Positions 21,959 to 30,572 of a stretch of 64,000 nt of DNA are shown here, in pieces (the first letter of the stretch is position 1; each line of letters starts with the position of its first letter). The stretch lies in contig OZ243889.1 of the NCBI GenBank assembly GCA_965213525.1, forward strand, positions 2,914,001 to 2,978,000, written 5' to 3'. The DNA is from G965213525 sp965213525 (GTDB lineage: Bacteria > Actinomycetota > Acidimicrobiia > Acidimicrobiales > Poriferisodalaceae). The notes beneath the pieces were generated by a model. It saw only the letters and a program-made list of their open reading frames with translations. It was not told where the DNA came from and did no database searches. The translations under genes were made by a program, and so were the position numbers.

Positions 21959-22984
21959 TGGTGCGTCGCCGGGCTCCTCCACGGTGCCGTCGGGCCGGCG
22001 GGCGAAGCGTCCCCGGTCGCCGGGGTGGGTCGGGTCGGGCACCGACCACGGCCATCCGCCGAACCCGGTGCGCTGGTAGTCGACGAACGCCTGCTCGACC
22101 TCGGCTCGGGTGGTCATGACGAACGGGCCGTGCTGGGCGACCGGCTCGCCGATCGGCGCGCCCTGCAGCACCAGCAGTTCACTGCCCTCGCCGCCGTCGG
22201 CCAGCTCGACGTCGGCGCTGGCGTCGACCACCACGCCGGTGTCGTAGCCGACCTCGGTGTCGGCGACGGCCAGCCGCTCGCCTTCGAACACGTAGAGCAC
22301 CCGGGCGGCGTCGTCGGTGCGGGCCCGGGGCAGCACCAGCTCGGCGCCGGGGGCCAGCCGGACGTGCCAGATGGCGACGTCGGCCTCGGTGCGGGCGGCC
22401 CACGAGCCAGGCGGCGGGGCGGGCGCCCGTTCGTCGCCGAACGAGCCCGTCACCACCGTGATCTCACGGCGTCGACCGGCTGGATCGGTGGAGGTGATCG
22501 TCGGTTGGTCGTCGGCCCACTGCATCGTGAAGTGCGGCTCGACCATCTTGTCGGCGGCCGGCAGGTTCAGCCAGATCTGGAACAGGTGCAGCGGGTTCGG
22601 GCCGGCGTCGTCGACGAGGGGGAACATCTCGGCGTGCTGGATGCCGGCTCCGGCGGTGAGCCACTGGGTGTCGCCCCGTCCGTAGCGGGCGGTGGCCCCG
22701 AGGGAATCGCTGTGGTCGACGAGCCCCGAGCGCACGTAGGTGATGGTCTCGAACCCCCGGTGCGGGTGCTGGGGGAAGCCGGGGACGACCTGGCCGTGGT
22801 ACATGCTCCACCCGTCGGTGCCGGTGAAGTCGGCACCGAGCGGTCGACCCTCCAGCGACACCGACGGACCTAGCCGCCGGTCGCCCACCGGGTAGTCGTC
22901 GCGATGGTGAGCACAGAACAGGAACGGGTCGATGGTCGGCCACTGGGAGCCGAGCGGGACGACCTGGCGCACGGGAGAACCCAT
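21941..22984 (-). CDS. Pirin family protein
   Basis: The 347-residue product is a bicupin of the pirin family. It has the metal-binding stretch HPHRGFETITYV and GAGIQHAEMFP in the N-terminal cupin, with a pirin C-terminal domain after residue 220. Bacterial pirins are iron-binding; some have quercetin dioxygenase activity or bind other enzymes. Length is longer than the classic ~290 because of an insert and a C-terminal extension ending PLARRG. ATG at 22984 lies 66 bases from the divergent fdhD start. Confidence 0.87.
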   Translation of the reverse strand: MGSPVRQVVPLGSQWPTIDPFLFCAHHRDDYPVGDRRLGPSVSLEGRPLGADFTGTDGWSMYHGQVVPGFPQHPHRGFETITYVRSGLVDHSDSLGATARYGRGDTQWLTAGAGIQHAEMFPLVDDAGPNPLHLFQIWLNLPAADKMVEPHFTMQWADDQPTITSTDPAGRRREITVVTGSFGDERAPAPPPGSWAARTEADVAIWHVRLAPGAELVLPRARTDDAARVLYVFEGERLAVADTEVGYDTGVVVDASADVELADGGEGSELLVLQGAPIGEPVAQHGPFVMTTRAEVEQAFVDYQRTGFGGWPWSVPDPTHPGDRGRFARRPDGTVEEPGDAPLARRG

Positions 22985-23050
22985 GGGCACGACGCTACCG
23001 GGGTGCCCCCCGCCGGCCCCCGGGTGCTGCGGTCGTGGGAGGGTGAGGGG

Positions 23051-23839
23051 GTGAGCCGGTCGCGTCGGGTCCTCGTCGAGGAGGTCTCGGCCGAGCGGGG
23101 GGCGCGGCGCCCCGACGCCCTCGTCGTCGAGGAACCCCTGGAGATCCGCCTCGACGGTCACGTCGTGGCCACGACGATGCGCACCCCCGGCCACGACGTG
23201 GAGCTCGCCGTCGGCTGGTGCCACAACGACGGCCTGTTCGACGGCGCCCCGGTGCGGCGGGTGACCGCGACGGGCCCGGGTCCCGGTCCGCACCCGGTGG
23301 TCGACGTGTCCACCGGCGGGCGCGCCCCGGTGCCCGAGGCCCGCCTCGGGGTCGTGTCGTCGTCGTGCGGGGCCTGCGGGTCGACCAGCCTTGCGGCGCT
23401 GCGTGAGCGCCTGCGCCCCGTCGTCGTGCGCCACGGCCTGCCGCTCGACGTGCTGGTGCGCAGCCCCGAGCTGATGCGTCCCCACCAGACGTTGTTCGCC
23501 GACACCGGGGCGGTGCACGCCGCCGCCCTGATCGACGCCGACGGTGGCGTGCGCTGCGTGCGAGAGGACATCGGACGCCACAACGCCGTCGACAAGGTGG
23601 TGGGCAGGTCGCTGCTCGACGGGGAGCTTCCCGCCGAGGGCCTCGGGTTGGTGGTCTCAGGACGGGCGTCGTTCGAGATCGTCCAGAAGGCGTGGGCCGC
23701 TGGGGTGGCCGCGCTGGTGGCGGTGAGCGCCCCATCGGCCCTGGCCGTCGAGGCCGCTGCGGTCGCCGGCATCACCCTCGTCGGCTTCGCCCGGACGGAT
23801 CGGGCCGTCCTCTACGTGCCCGGTGCCGTGGTGCGCTGA
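23051..23839 (+). CDS. fdhD: Sulfurtransferase FdhD (formate dehydrogenase accessory protein)
   Basis: FdhD carries sulfur from a cysteine desulfurase to the molybdenum cofactor of formate-dehydrogenase-type enzymes. The 262-residue product has the cysteine motif SSSCGACG, the LAVGWCHNDGL substrate loop, VREDIGRHNAVDKV and VVSGRASFEIVQKA, all family signatures. GTG at 23051 is chosen because upstream sequence overlaps the divergent pirin promoter. It lies upstream of the YdeP-type molybdoenzyme with one small membrane gene between, fitting a maturation role for it. Confidence 0.93.
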   Translation: MSRSRRVLVEEVSAERGARRPDALVVEEPLEIRLDGHVVATTMRTPGHDVELAVGWCHNDGLFDGAPVRRVTATGPGPGPHPVVDVSTGGRAPVPEARLGVVSSSCGACGSTSLAALRERLRPVVVRHGLPLDVLVRSPELMRPHQTLFADTGAVHAAALIDADGGVRCVREDIGRHNAVDKVVGRSLLDGELPAEGLGLVVSGRASFEIVQKAWAAGVAALVAVSAPSALAVEAAAVAGITLVGFARTDRAVLYVPGAVVR

Positions 23840-23908
23840 GCTGAGCCGATGCGCCGGTGCGCCGGTGCGCCGGTGCGCTGAGCTGAGCCGATGCGCCGGT
23901 GCGCCGAT
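23831..23908. repeat. Short tandem repeats over the fdhD stop
   Basis: The block gtgcgctgagctgagccg-atgcgccg occurs at 23831 and again 42 bases later, with 9-base gcgccggtg units between. The fdhD stop lies inside the first copy. Confidence 0.75.
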
Positions 23909-23949
23909 GTGGACGTGGCCCGGCACGTGGTGCTCGGTAGCGTCGTCAC

Positions 23950-24333
23950 ATGGTCCGCACCACCGCCCTCGTCGCCGCGCTGCTGGCCGCCGTCGGGGTG
24001 ATCGGCTACGTCGGGTCGGGCGCCGAGAGCCCCACCGCGCTGTTGCCGCTGCTGCTCGGCGCCGTGCTGTTCGGTCTTGCCCGGTGGGCGATCGCCCAGC
24101 CCGATCGTCGACGTGCGGCGATGCACATCGCCCTCGCCGTCGCGCTGTTGGGGCTGCTCGGTTCGGCTGGGCGCCTCGGCGATCTGGGTGCCTGGGTCCA
24201 AGGCGACGACGTCGACGCTCCGTGGGCGATCGGGGCGAACCTCGCCGTCGTGGTGATCCTGGCCGGGTACCTCGCCGCCGGGGTGCGCTCGTTCGTCGCC
24301 GCCCGCCGCAGCGCCGACGGCGCCCTCACCTGA
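23950..24333 (+). CDS. Small four-helix membrane protein, unknown function
   Basis: A 127-residue hydrophobic protein with four predicted transmembrane helices (about 5-22, 30-48, 57-76, 95-115) and short polar loops. I do not recognise a family. ATG at 23950 fits the first helix. It sits between fdhD and the YdeP-type oxidoreductase, with only 11 bases to the next start. Cotranscription is likely, and a membrane partner or unrelated small protein are both possible. Confidence 0.6.
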   Translation: MVRTTALVAALLAAVGVIGYVGSGAESPTALLPLLLGAVLFGLARWAIAQPDRRRAAMHIALAVALLGLLGSAGRLGDLGAWVQGDDVDAPWAIGANLAVVVILAGYLAAGVRSFVAARRSADGALT

Positions 24334-24344
24334 CGCGACCGGGC

Positions 24345-26759
24345 GTGGCACCGGACTGGCGCGACGGCGTCCGACGAGGCGCCGCCGCAGCGCTCGACGC
24401 CTCGAGCTCGACGGGGCGGTCGCTGGTCCGGCGCATCGGGCCCGCCACGGCGCCCCGCCTGAGCTGGAAGCGCCTGCGCGTCGCCCCGTGGCGCTGGACG
24501 TGGCGGCGCCCCCAGCCGAAGCTCTGGGTCAGCTGGCGCCCCAACGGCATCGGGCTCACCAAACCCCACCACTACCGCGAGATGTGGCGGACGGTGCTCG
24601 CCAACCGCCACGACCTGCCGGGCGCCTGGCGCATCTTGACTCGCGGGGTGTGCGACGGGTGCGCCCTCGGCGTCGCCGGCCTGCACGACTGGACCCTCGA
24701 CGGCGTGCACCTGTGCACCACCCGCCTGCGCCTGCTCGAGCTCAACACCGCCCGTCCGCTCGACCCTTCCGTCCTCGGCGACGCCGCCGCCCTCGCCCGG
24801 ATGGACCCGGCCGACCTGCGGGGCCTCGGGCGCCTCGGGGTGCCGCTGCGGCGACGGGCCGGCGAGGCCGGCTTCAGCGAGATCACCTGGGACGAGGCGC
24901 TCGACGTGGTCGCCGGCGGCATCACCGACGCCGGACCCGACCGGGTGGCGGCCTACCTCACCAGCCGAGGCCTCACCAACGAGACGTACTACGCCGCGGC
25001 CAAGGCGTGGCGGGCGATGGGGGTGCGCTCGATCGACTCGGCCGCCCGCACCTGTCACTCCCCCTCCACGATCGGCCTGAAGGCGACGCTCGGGGTGGCG
25101 GCGTCCACGTGCTCGCTGGCCGACGTCCTCGAGACCGACCTCATGATCATCTGGGGTTCCAATCCGGCGAACAACCAGCCGGTGCTCACCAAGTACCTCG
25201 ATCTCGCCAAGCGGCAGGGCACCAAGATCGTCGTGGTCAACCCCTACCTCGAGCCCGGTCTGGACCGCTACTGGGTGCCGTCCAACGTCGAGTCGGCCAT
25301 CTTCGGCACCCGGCTGTGCGACCTGCACGTGCCGGTGCGCCCGGGTGGGGACGTGGCCCTCGCCATGCTGGTGCTGGCCCACCTCGTCGACCACGACGCC
25401 GTCGATCGGCTCTGGCTCGAGGCCCACACCACCGGGTGGGCGGCGTTGGAGGCCCAGCTCGCCACCGCTGACCTCGACGACCTCCGCCGCCGAGCCGGTG
25501 TCGGCGCTGACCAGGTGGCGGCCTTCGCTGAGATGTATGCCGCCAGCGGTTCGGCGATCGTGATGTGGTCGATGGGCATCACCCAGCGCGACGACGCCGT
25601 CGAGGCAGTGCGCGCCCTGGTCGATGTGGCCCTGGCGAGGGGCAACGTCGGGCGTGACGGCGCCGGGCTCATGCCCATCCGGGGCCATTCCGGCGTGCAG
25701 GGCGGAGCCGAGATGGGCGCGTACGCCACGGCGCTGCCCGGCGGCCTCACCCCTGACGCCGGCAACGCCGCCGCCATGTCGCAGATGTGGGGCTTCGACG
25801 TGCCCATCGGGTCGGGGCTGACCGCTCCTGAGATGGCGCTGGCCGCCGGGGCCGGCGAGCTCGACGTGCTGTTCTGCTCGGGCGGCAACCTGCTGGACGT
25901 GCTCGCCGACCCGACCCAGGTGCGCCGGGGACTCGAGCGGGTGGCGCTGCGGGTGCACGCCGACATCGTGATGAGCCCCCAGATGCTCGTCGACGGCGGC
26001 GACGTCATCGTGTTGCCCGTCGCCACTCGCTACGAGCAGTCGGGCGGGGGGACCTCCACCACCACCGAGCGGCGGGTGGCGTTCTCCCCCGAGATTCGCC
26101 GTCCCCCCGCCTCCGCGCGCAGCGAGTGGCAGCTGTACGGCGACCTCGCCGCCCGGGTGCGTCCCGAGCTGGTCGACGCCGTGACCTGGCCGTCGAACCA
26201 GGCCCTCCGGGCCGAGATCGCCCGGGTCGTGCCCGAGTACGCCGGCATCGAGACCCTCGAGCGCACCGGCGACCAGGTGCAGGTCGGGGGACGCCACCTG
26301 TGTGCCGGCGGGGTGTTCCCAACCCCGGACGGTCGGGCCCAGGTGTCGACGCTCGACCCCGCCGGCGTCGAGCTGGCCGACGGTCAGGTGCTGGTCACCA
26401 CCCGCCGGGGCAAGCAGTTCAACACCATGGTGTGGGACGCCGTCGATCCGTTGACCGGGGCAGGCCGTGACGCCGTGTACCTCGATCGCGACGACGCCGC
26501 AGCCTTAGGCATCGGCGACGGCGACCGGGTCGTGCTCGACAGCGCCCATGGCAGCTACCAGGGCCGGGCCCACCTCGTGCGCCTGGCCCACCGCTCGGCT
26601 CAGGTGCACTGGCCCGAGGGCAACGTCGTGCTCGGCGCTGGCCCCGAGCACCTCGAGCCCAGGTCCAAGGTGCCCGACTACCGGGCGGTGGCCACCGTGC
26701 GCCTGGCCGAGGCGCCGCTCGATCTGCCGGCGGTGGGCGTTCCTACACTGAGCGCATGA
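24345..26759 (+). CDS. FdhF/YdeP-family molybdopterin oxidoreductase
   Basis: The 804-residue product is a bis-MGD oxidoreductase catalytic subunit of the YdeP branch. It has VCDGCALGVAG near residue 105, SRGLTNETYYAAAKAWRA, IIWGSNPANNQP, and a C-terminal molybdopterin-dinucleotide-binding domain (TTRRGKQFNTMVWD). The four-cysteine 4Fe-4S motif of classic formate dehydrogenases and a Cys/Sec ligand codon are not seen. The substrate is unknown; YdeP has been linked to acid resistance in E. coli. Start is GTG at 24345; the stop overlaps hemQ by ATGA. FdhD upstream supports a sulfurated Mo cofactor. Confidence 0.88.
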   Translation: MAPDWRDGVRRGAAAALDASSSTGRSLVRRIGPATAPRLSWKRLRVAPWRWTWRRPQPKLWVSWRPNGIGLTKPHHYREMWRTVLANRHDLPGAWRILTRGVCDGCALGVAGLHDWTLDGVHLCTTRLRLLELNTARPLDPSVLGDAAALARMDPADLRGLGRLGVPLRRRAGEAGFSEITWDEALDVVAGGITDAGPDRVAAYLTSRGLTNETYYAAAKAWRAMGVRSIDSAARTCHSPSTIGLKATLGVAASTCSLADVLETDLMIIWGSNPANNQPVLTKYLDLAKRQGTKIVVVNPYLEPGLDRYWVPSNVESAIFGTRLCDLHVPVRPGGDVALAMLVLAHLVDHDAVDRLWLEAHTTGWAALEAQLATADLDDLRRRAGVGADQVAAFAEMYAASGSAIVMWSMGITQRDDAVEAVRALVDVALARGNVGRDGAGLMPIRGHSGVQGGAEMGAYATALPGGLTPDAGNAAAMSQMWGFDVPIGSGLTAPEMALAAGAGELDVLFCSGGNLLDVLADPTQVRRGLERVALRVHADIVMSPQMLVDGGDVIVLPVATRYEQSGGGTSTTTERRVAFSPEIRRPPASARSEWQLYGDLAARVRPELVDAVTWPSNQALRAEIARVVPEYAGIETLERTGDQVQVGGRHLCAGGVFPTPDGRAQVSTLDPAGVELADGQVLVTTRRGKQFNTMVWDAVDPLTGAGRDAVYLDRDDAAALGIGDGDRVVLDSAHGSYQGRAHLVRLAHRSAQVHWPEGNVVLGAGPEHLEPRSKVPDYRAVATVRLAEAPLDLPAVGVPTLSA

Positions 26760-27442
26760 CCGTCGAGCCCGTCACCACCGCCGAGGGCCAGGGCGTCCTC
26801 CACCTGATGCACAAGGTCACCGGCGAGACGTCGGGGGCCGATCTGGTGGCGGCGGTGCACGAGGCCGTCGACGACGACCACCAGGTGGTCTGCGCTGGGG
26901 TGCTTGGGCACAAGGCCGATCTGCTGGTCATGGCCATCGGGCCAGATCTGTGGCGGCTGCGGCGGTTGCAGACCGACCTGGCCGCAGCGGGCGCCGAGCT
27001 CGTCGACAGCTACGTGTCGATGACCGAGATCTCCGAGTACGCCGCCGACGTGCCCGCCGAGATGCGCCAGGCCCGGCTGTTCCCCCGGCTGCCGGTCGAG
27101 GGCCTCAACGCCATGTGCTTCTACCCGATGTCCAAGCGGCGGGTGGACGGCGCCAACTGGTTCACCTTGCCCTTCGACGAGCGGCGCCGGCTGATGTACG
27201 AGCACGGGGCGTCGGGGCGCACCTTCCGGGGACGGGTCAGCCAGCTCATCACCGGGTCGACGGGCACCGACGACTTCGAGTGGGGCGTGACGCTGTTCGC
27301 CCGCCACCTCGATGACCTCAAGGACGTCGTGTACACGATGCGCTTCGACGAGGCCTCGGCGGTGTACGCCGAGTTCGGCCGGTTCGTCACCGGCCTCGTC
27401 GGTGACATCGACGATCTCGTGCGAGAGCTCGGCGCCCGCTGA
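26756..27442 (+). CDS. hemQ: Coproheme decarboxylase HemQ (chlorite-dismutase family)
   Basis: HemQ converts coproheme III to heme b by two oxidative decarboxylations, the last step of the coproporphyrin-dependent pathway of Gram-positives. The 228-residue product has the conserved CFYPMSKRR stretch with the catalytic Tyr, and the proximal His region MYEHGASGR. Its length and the absence of the distal Arg context of true chlorite dismutases favour HemQ. ATG at 26756 overlaps the preceding stop by four bases, so it is translationally coupled to the molybdoenzyme. Other heme genes are not nearby. Confidence 0.9.
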   Translation: MTVEPVTTAEGQGVLHLMHKVTGETSGADLVAAVHEAVDDDHQVVCAGVLGHKADLLVMAIGPDLWRLRRLQTDLAAAGAELVDSYVSMTEISEYAADVPAEMRQARLFPRLPVEGLNAMCFYPMSKRRVDGANWFTLPFDERRRLMYEHGASGRTFRGRVSQLITGSTGTDDFEWGVTLFARHLDDLKDVVYTMRFDEASAVYAEFGRFVTGLVGDIDDLVRELGAR

Positions 27443-27460
27443 GCGCGCCGACGGCGCGAT

Positions 27461-27509
27461 GAGGACAGCCCGGTGAGCACAGCAACGCGGTGAGGACGGC
27501 CCGGTGAGC
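27461..27509. repeat. Direct repeat over the HAD gene start
   Basis: The 18-base block gaggacRgcccggtgagc occurs at 27461-27478 and 27492-27509. The second copy contains the GTG start (27504) of the HAD phosphatase. Confidence 0.7.
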
Positions 27510-28091
27510 GGGGTCGTCGCCGCCTTCGATCTCGACGGCACCCTGACCCGCCGCGACACCCTGGTGCCGTTCCTGCGCCGGGCCGTGGGACGCCGGCTCC
27601 TGGCTCGGGGCCTGGTGGATGCGGCGTCGGTGCGGGGCGGCCGCTCGGCGCGCAAGGAGGCGCTGTTGATGCGGGCGCTGGCCGGGCGCACCGAGGCGTC
27701 GCTGCGGTCGCCGGCCGAGGCCTTCGCCGCTGCGCTGGTCGAGCGCGGACTCCGGCCCCACGTGCTGGCCCGGCTGCGCGCCCACCTCGGCGACGGCCAT
27801 CGCGTGGTCATCGTCACCGCTTCGCCCGAGCTTCACGCCGTGCCGATCGGCGCGCTCCTCGGCGTGGAGGCCACCTTGGCCACCCGTCTCGCTCTCGATG
27901 ACCACGGGCGTCTCACCGGCCGCTACGACGGCGCGAACAACCGGGGTCACCACAAGGTCGAGCGCCTACGGATGTGGTGGGGCGACGACGAGCCGGACAC
28001 GTTGCACGCCTATGGCAACTCCTCGGGCGACGCCGAGATGCTGGCTGTGGCCGACGTGGCCACCATGGTGCGCAGCAACGGCCAGCTCTGA
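27504..28091 (+). CDS. HAD-IB family phosphatase
   Basis: The 195-residue product is a HAD subfamily IB hydrolase of the SerB/CicA type. Motif I is FDLDGTLTRRD, motif II VVIVTASPEL, the conserved Lys is in GHHKVERL and motif IV is YGNSSGDAEML. The substrate is not predictable; related enzymes act on phosphoserine, phospholipid heads or lysophosphatidic acid. GTG at 27504 is the start. The C-terminal ~114 codons (from base 27747) are duplicated at 30217-30561. The mazE-like gene follows 61 bases later. Confidence 0.85.
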   Translation: MSGVVAAFDLDGTLTRRDTLVPFLRRAVGRRLLARGLVDAASVRGGRSARKEALLMRALAGRTEASLRSPAEAFAAALVERGLRPHVLARLRAHLGDGHRVVIVTASPELHAVPIGALLGVEATLATRLALDDHGRLTGRYDGANNRGHHKVERLRMWWGDDEPDTLHAYGNSSGDAEMLAVADVATMVRSNGQL

Positions 28092-28122
28092 GACGAACCG
28101 GCGGAGTCGGTGCGAACGATCC

Positions 28123-28139
28123 CGTCGCGTCATGCGACG
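28123..28139 (+). promoter_or_regulatory. Inverted repeat upstream of the RHH gene (possible autoregulatory operator)
   Basis: CGTCGC, 5-base spacer, GCGACG ends 13 bases before the ATG of the ribbon-helix-helix gene. RHH antitoxins usually bind palindromes at their own promoter. The arms are only 6 bases, so support is weak. Confidence 0.4.
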
Positions 28140-28152
28140 TTCTTCTGGATGT

Positions 28153-28524
28153 ATGACAATGCTGAGCTTCCGGGTCGGAGCGTCAGAGGCCGCCCGTATC
28201 GAGCAGTGGGCCGCCGATCTCGGCGTCGACCGGTCAGAGTTGCTGCGTGACGCCGTTCGGCTGCACCTGAACCGGCTGGCGTCGGAGGCCGACGGCGAGC
28301 GGTGGGCCGCCGCGCCCCTCGGCAGCGAAGAACGGTCCATCGCCGAGGTCGCAGAGTGGGGTCCCGCCGAGGACTGGGCGGACTGGGTACCGACGGATGG
28401 CGTCGTCAACTTCGACAACATCCACACCGTGGCGCGACCGGCGTTCCGTCGACGGGTCGCCACGCTGCCCGCCCACCGGATGGCGGAGGCGTGCCGAGTC
28501 CTCCAGGCGGCGACCGGCTGCTGA
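28153..28524 (+). pseudogene. mazE-type RHH antitoxin fused in frame to the last third of mazF
   Basis: The 123-residue frame starts as a complete ribbon-helix-helix antitoxin (MTMLSFRVGASEAARIEQWA, then RSELLRDAVRLHLNRL and an acidic toxin-binding tail ending WGPAEDWADWV). After TDG it continues as the C-terminal part of a MazF-type RNase (VVNFDNIHTVARPAFRRR, AEACRVLQAATGC). The MazF N-terminus (start codon, the MRRGEVWF strand and core sheet) is absent, so an in-frame deletion has joined the two genes. It may still make a DNA-binding antitoxin. The decayed second copy at 30573-30997 keeps the missing MazF start, which supports this reading. Confidence 0.82.
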
Positions 28525-28576
28525 TCGGACCGCTGCACGACTGGCGGTCAGGCGGCGCGGAGGCGGGACTGTCGTC

Positions 28577-28607
28577 GTGGCTGGTGGCTGGTGGCTGGTG
28601 GCTGGTG
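28577..28607. repeat. Heptanucleotide tandem repeat (GTGGCTG)n
   Basis: Four consecutive GTGGCTG units followed by GTGT, in the 150-base gap between the mazE/F remnant and the chemoreceptor pseudogene. Confidence 0.85.
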
Positions 28608-28678
28608 TACGTCAACGATCAGTGCTCTGCGACCTGACGACCGAGCCACGGCAACGTTCCCCGTGCGGCGCGAGCTGG

Positions 28679-30216
28679 CTATGCGTTCGACGACGAGAGC
28701 TCGGACGTCGTGTGCTCGTTGTCGAGCACGATCTGGCCGATCTCCCGGGTGGCCGTGCTCGTCCGGTTGGCGAGGTCACGCACCTCGGAGGCGACGACAG
28801 CGAACCCCTTGCCTGCTTCACCGGCGCGCGCCGCCTCGATCGCAGCGTTGAGGGCCAACAGGTTGGTCTGGGCGGCGATGTCCTCGATGACGCGCAGGAA
28901 CGTCCGGATGCGATCGTTGGATCCCGACATCGCCCCGACGGCATGGTCGATGGCCCGCTCGGGCCGCCACGTCGATGCCGAACATGACGACCTCCTCGAG
29001 GAGGCCCTCGACGCTCATGACCCCGGCGAAGACGGCGTCGAGGACGAGCTGTTCGTCGCCGTCTGGCCACCGCACGCGCTGGGCCACCGGGGTGCCCGAC
29101 GAGATGGTGGCGATCTGGTCGTCGCCGAGCAGGTCCTGCAGCGAGACCTCGGCGCTCGCACGACGCTCGGTCATGAAGGCGTTGAGGGTGCCGGTCACGC
29201 CCTCGCCGTCGAGGTCGGCGACGGCGCCGGTCGAGCCGATCGCCTCGAGGCGCACGGCGAAGGCTTGGGCCTCGCTGCGGGTGGAGGTCGCGTTGGCCTG
29301 GATCGACACGAAGCGCTCGAGCCTGCCGTCGTCACCGAGCACCGGGTTGATGGCCAGAGAGATCCAGTAGGGCTCGCCGTCCTTGGTGTAGTTGAGGATC
29401 TCCTCGTAGAACGGCTCGGCCCGGTCGAGGTGGCCCCTGATGCGCTCGACGGTGTCGGGGTCGGTGAGCGGTCGCTGCAGGAACGACCCGGGGGACCGGC
29501 CCACGACCTCGGCTGCGGTGTAGCCGGTCAGCTTCTCGAAGCCGGGCTTGACGTACTCGATGCGCCGATCCCCGTCGCAGATGATGACCGAGTTGTCGGT
29601 CTCGTCGGCAACCAGCGACAACACCTCGAACTTGGCTCGCTGGTCGCGTTCGGCGGTGATGTCTTTGAGGAAGGCGGTGTAGAGCTTGCGTCCGTCGTCG
29701 AGCTCGTCGCGTGACAGTGACAGGGCGCCCCAGACCACGGTGCCGTGGGCGCGGTGCACGGGCACCTCGCGGCTGGTGCCGACGATGCGGTCTTCGCCGG
29801 TGGTGCGGTTGCGGTTCACGAAGCCGTCGTGGCCGCCTTGGATGTCGGGTGGGACCAGCATCTTGACGTTCTGGCCGAGGACCTGGTCGCGGTGGTAGCC
29901 CCAGAGGCGCTCGGCGGCGGCGTTGAAGAAGGTGATGGTATTGGACTCGTCGATGGTGACCACCGCGTCGAGGGCCTGTTCGAGGGTCTGGTCGATGATG
30001 ACCCGTTGGTCGCGTTCGGCTTTGATGTCTTTGAGGAAGGCGGTGTAGAGCTTGCGTCCGTCGTCGAGCTCGACGCGTGACAGTGACAGGGCGCCCCAGA
30101 CCACGGTGCCGTCGGCGCGGTGCACGGGCACCTCGCGGCTGGTGCCGACGATGCGGTCTTCGCCGGTGGTGCGGTTGCGGTTCACGAAGCCGTCGTGGCC
30201 GCCTTGGATGTCGGGG
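28679..30216 (-). pseudogene. PAS-repeat methyl-accepting chemoreceptor-like protein, 5'-truncated and frameshifted
   Basis: Read from 30216 downward, the frame opens inside a PAS domain (PDIQGGHDGFVNRNRTTGED) with no start codon, then gives a complete second PAS (FFNAAAERLWGYHRDQVLGQ), a third PAS (GFEKLTGYTAAEVVGR) with PAC motif, and a linker. Near 28960 the frame shifts. The methyl-accepting signalling tip then follows (VIEDIAAQTNLLALNAAIEA, FAVVASEVRDLANRT) to the TAG at 28679. The upstream edge is fused to antisense HAD sequence, so promoter and N-terminus are gone. No chemotaxis genes are near. Full-length relatives are soluble PAS-MCP sensors. Confidence 0.85.
29653..30216. repeat. 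Near-identical PAS repeats, 366-bp period
   Basis: Bases about 29653-29850 and 30019-30216 are nearly identical direct copies offset by 366 bases (122 codons), encoding the same PAS/PAC segment (EDRIVGTSREVPVHR). The high nucleotide identity indicates a recent duplication inside the gene. Confidence 0.85.
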
Positions 30217-30561
30217 GGACTGCGGCCCCACGTGCTGGCCCGGCTGCGCGCCCACCTCGGCGACGGCCATCGCGTGGTCATCGTCACCGCTTCGCCCGAG
30301 CTTCACGCCGTGCCGATCGGCGCGCTCCTCGGCGTGGAGGCCACCTTGGGCACCCGTCTCGCCCTCGACGACCGGGGGCGCCTCACCGGCCGCTACGACG
30401 GGGCGAACAACCGGGGCCACCACAAGGTCGATCGCCTGCGGGCGCGGTGGGGCGACGATGAGCCCGACGAGCTGCACGCCTACGGCAACTCCTCGGGCGA
30501 CGCCGAGATGCTGGAACTGGCCGACGTCGCCACGATGGTGCGAGGCAGCGGCCCGCTCTGA
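30217..30561 (+). pseudogene. 5'-truncated second copy of the HAD phosphatase
   Basis: From the ggac at 30217 to the stop at 30561 the sequence matches the C-terminal 114 codons of the HAD gene at 27504-28091 (HVLARLRAHLGDGHRVVIVT ... YGNSSGDAEML). It lacks motif I and any start. The first ~140 bases are almost identical; later bases differ more, for example RARWGDDEPDE against RMWWGDDEPDT. The upstream edge joins the antisense PAS repeat. Confidence 0.88.
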
Positions 30562-30572
30562 GTCGAACCGAC

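Noticed and set aside
24640..24700. Selenocysteine or 4Fe-4S ligand codons in the molybdoenzyme
   Set aside because: No in-frame TGA and only a CDGC motif; this fits the YdeP branch, which lacks these features.
28123..28139. Strong toxin-antitoxin operator
   Set aside because: Arms are only 6 bases and are not kept in the second copy, so it is listed with low confidence and not as a finding.
30052..30561. 169-codon plus frame that looks like a HAD protein with a new N-terminus
   Set aside because: Its first ~55 codons are the antisense of a PAS repeat; it is a recombination product, so only the HAD part is annotated, as a pseudogene.
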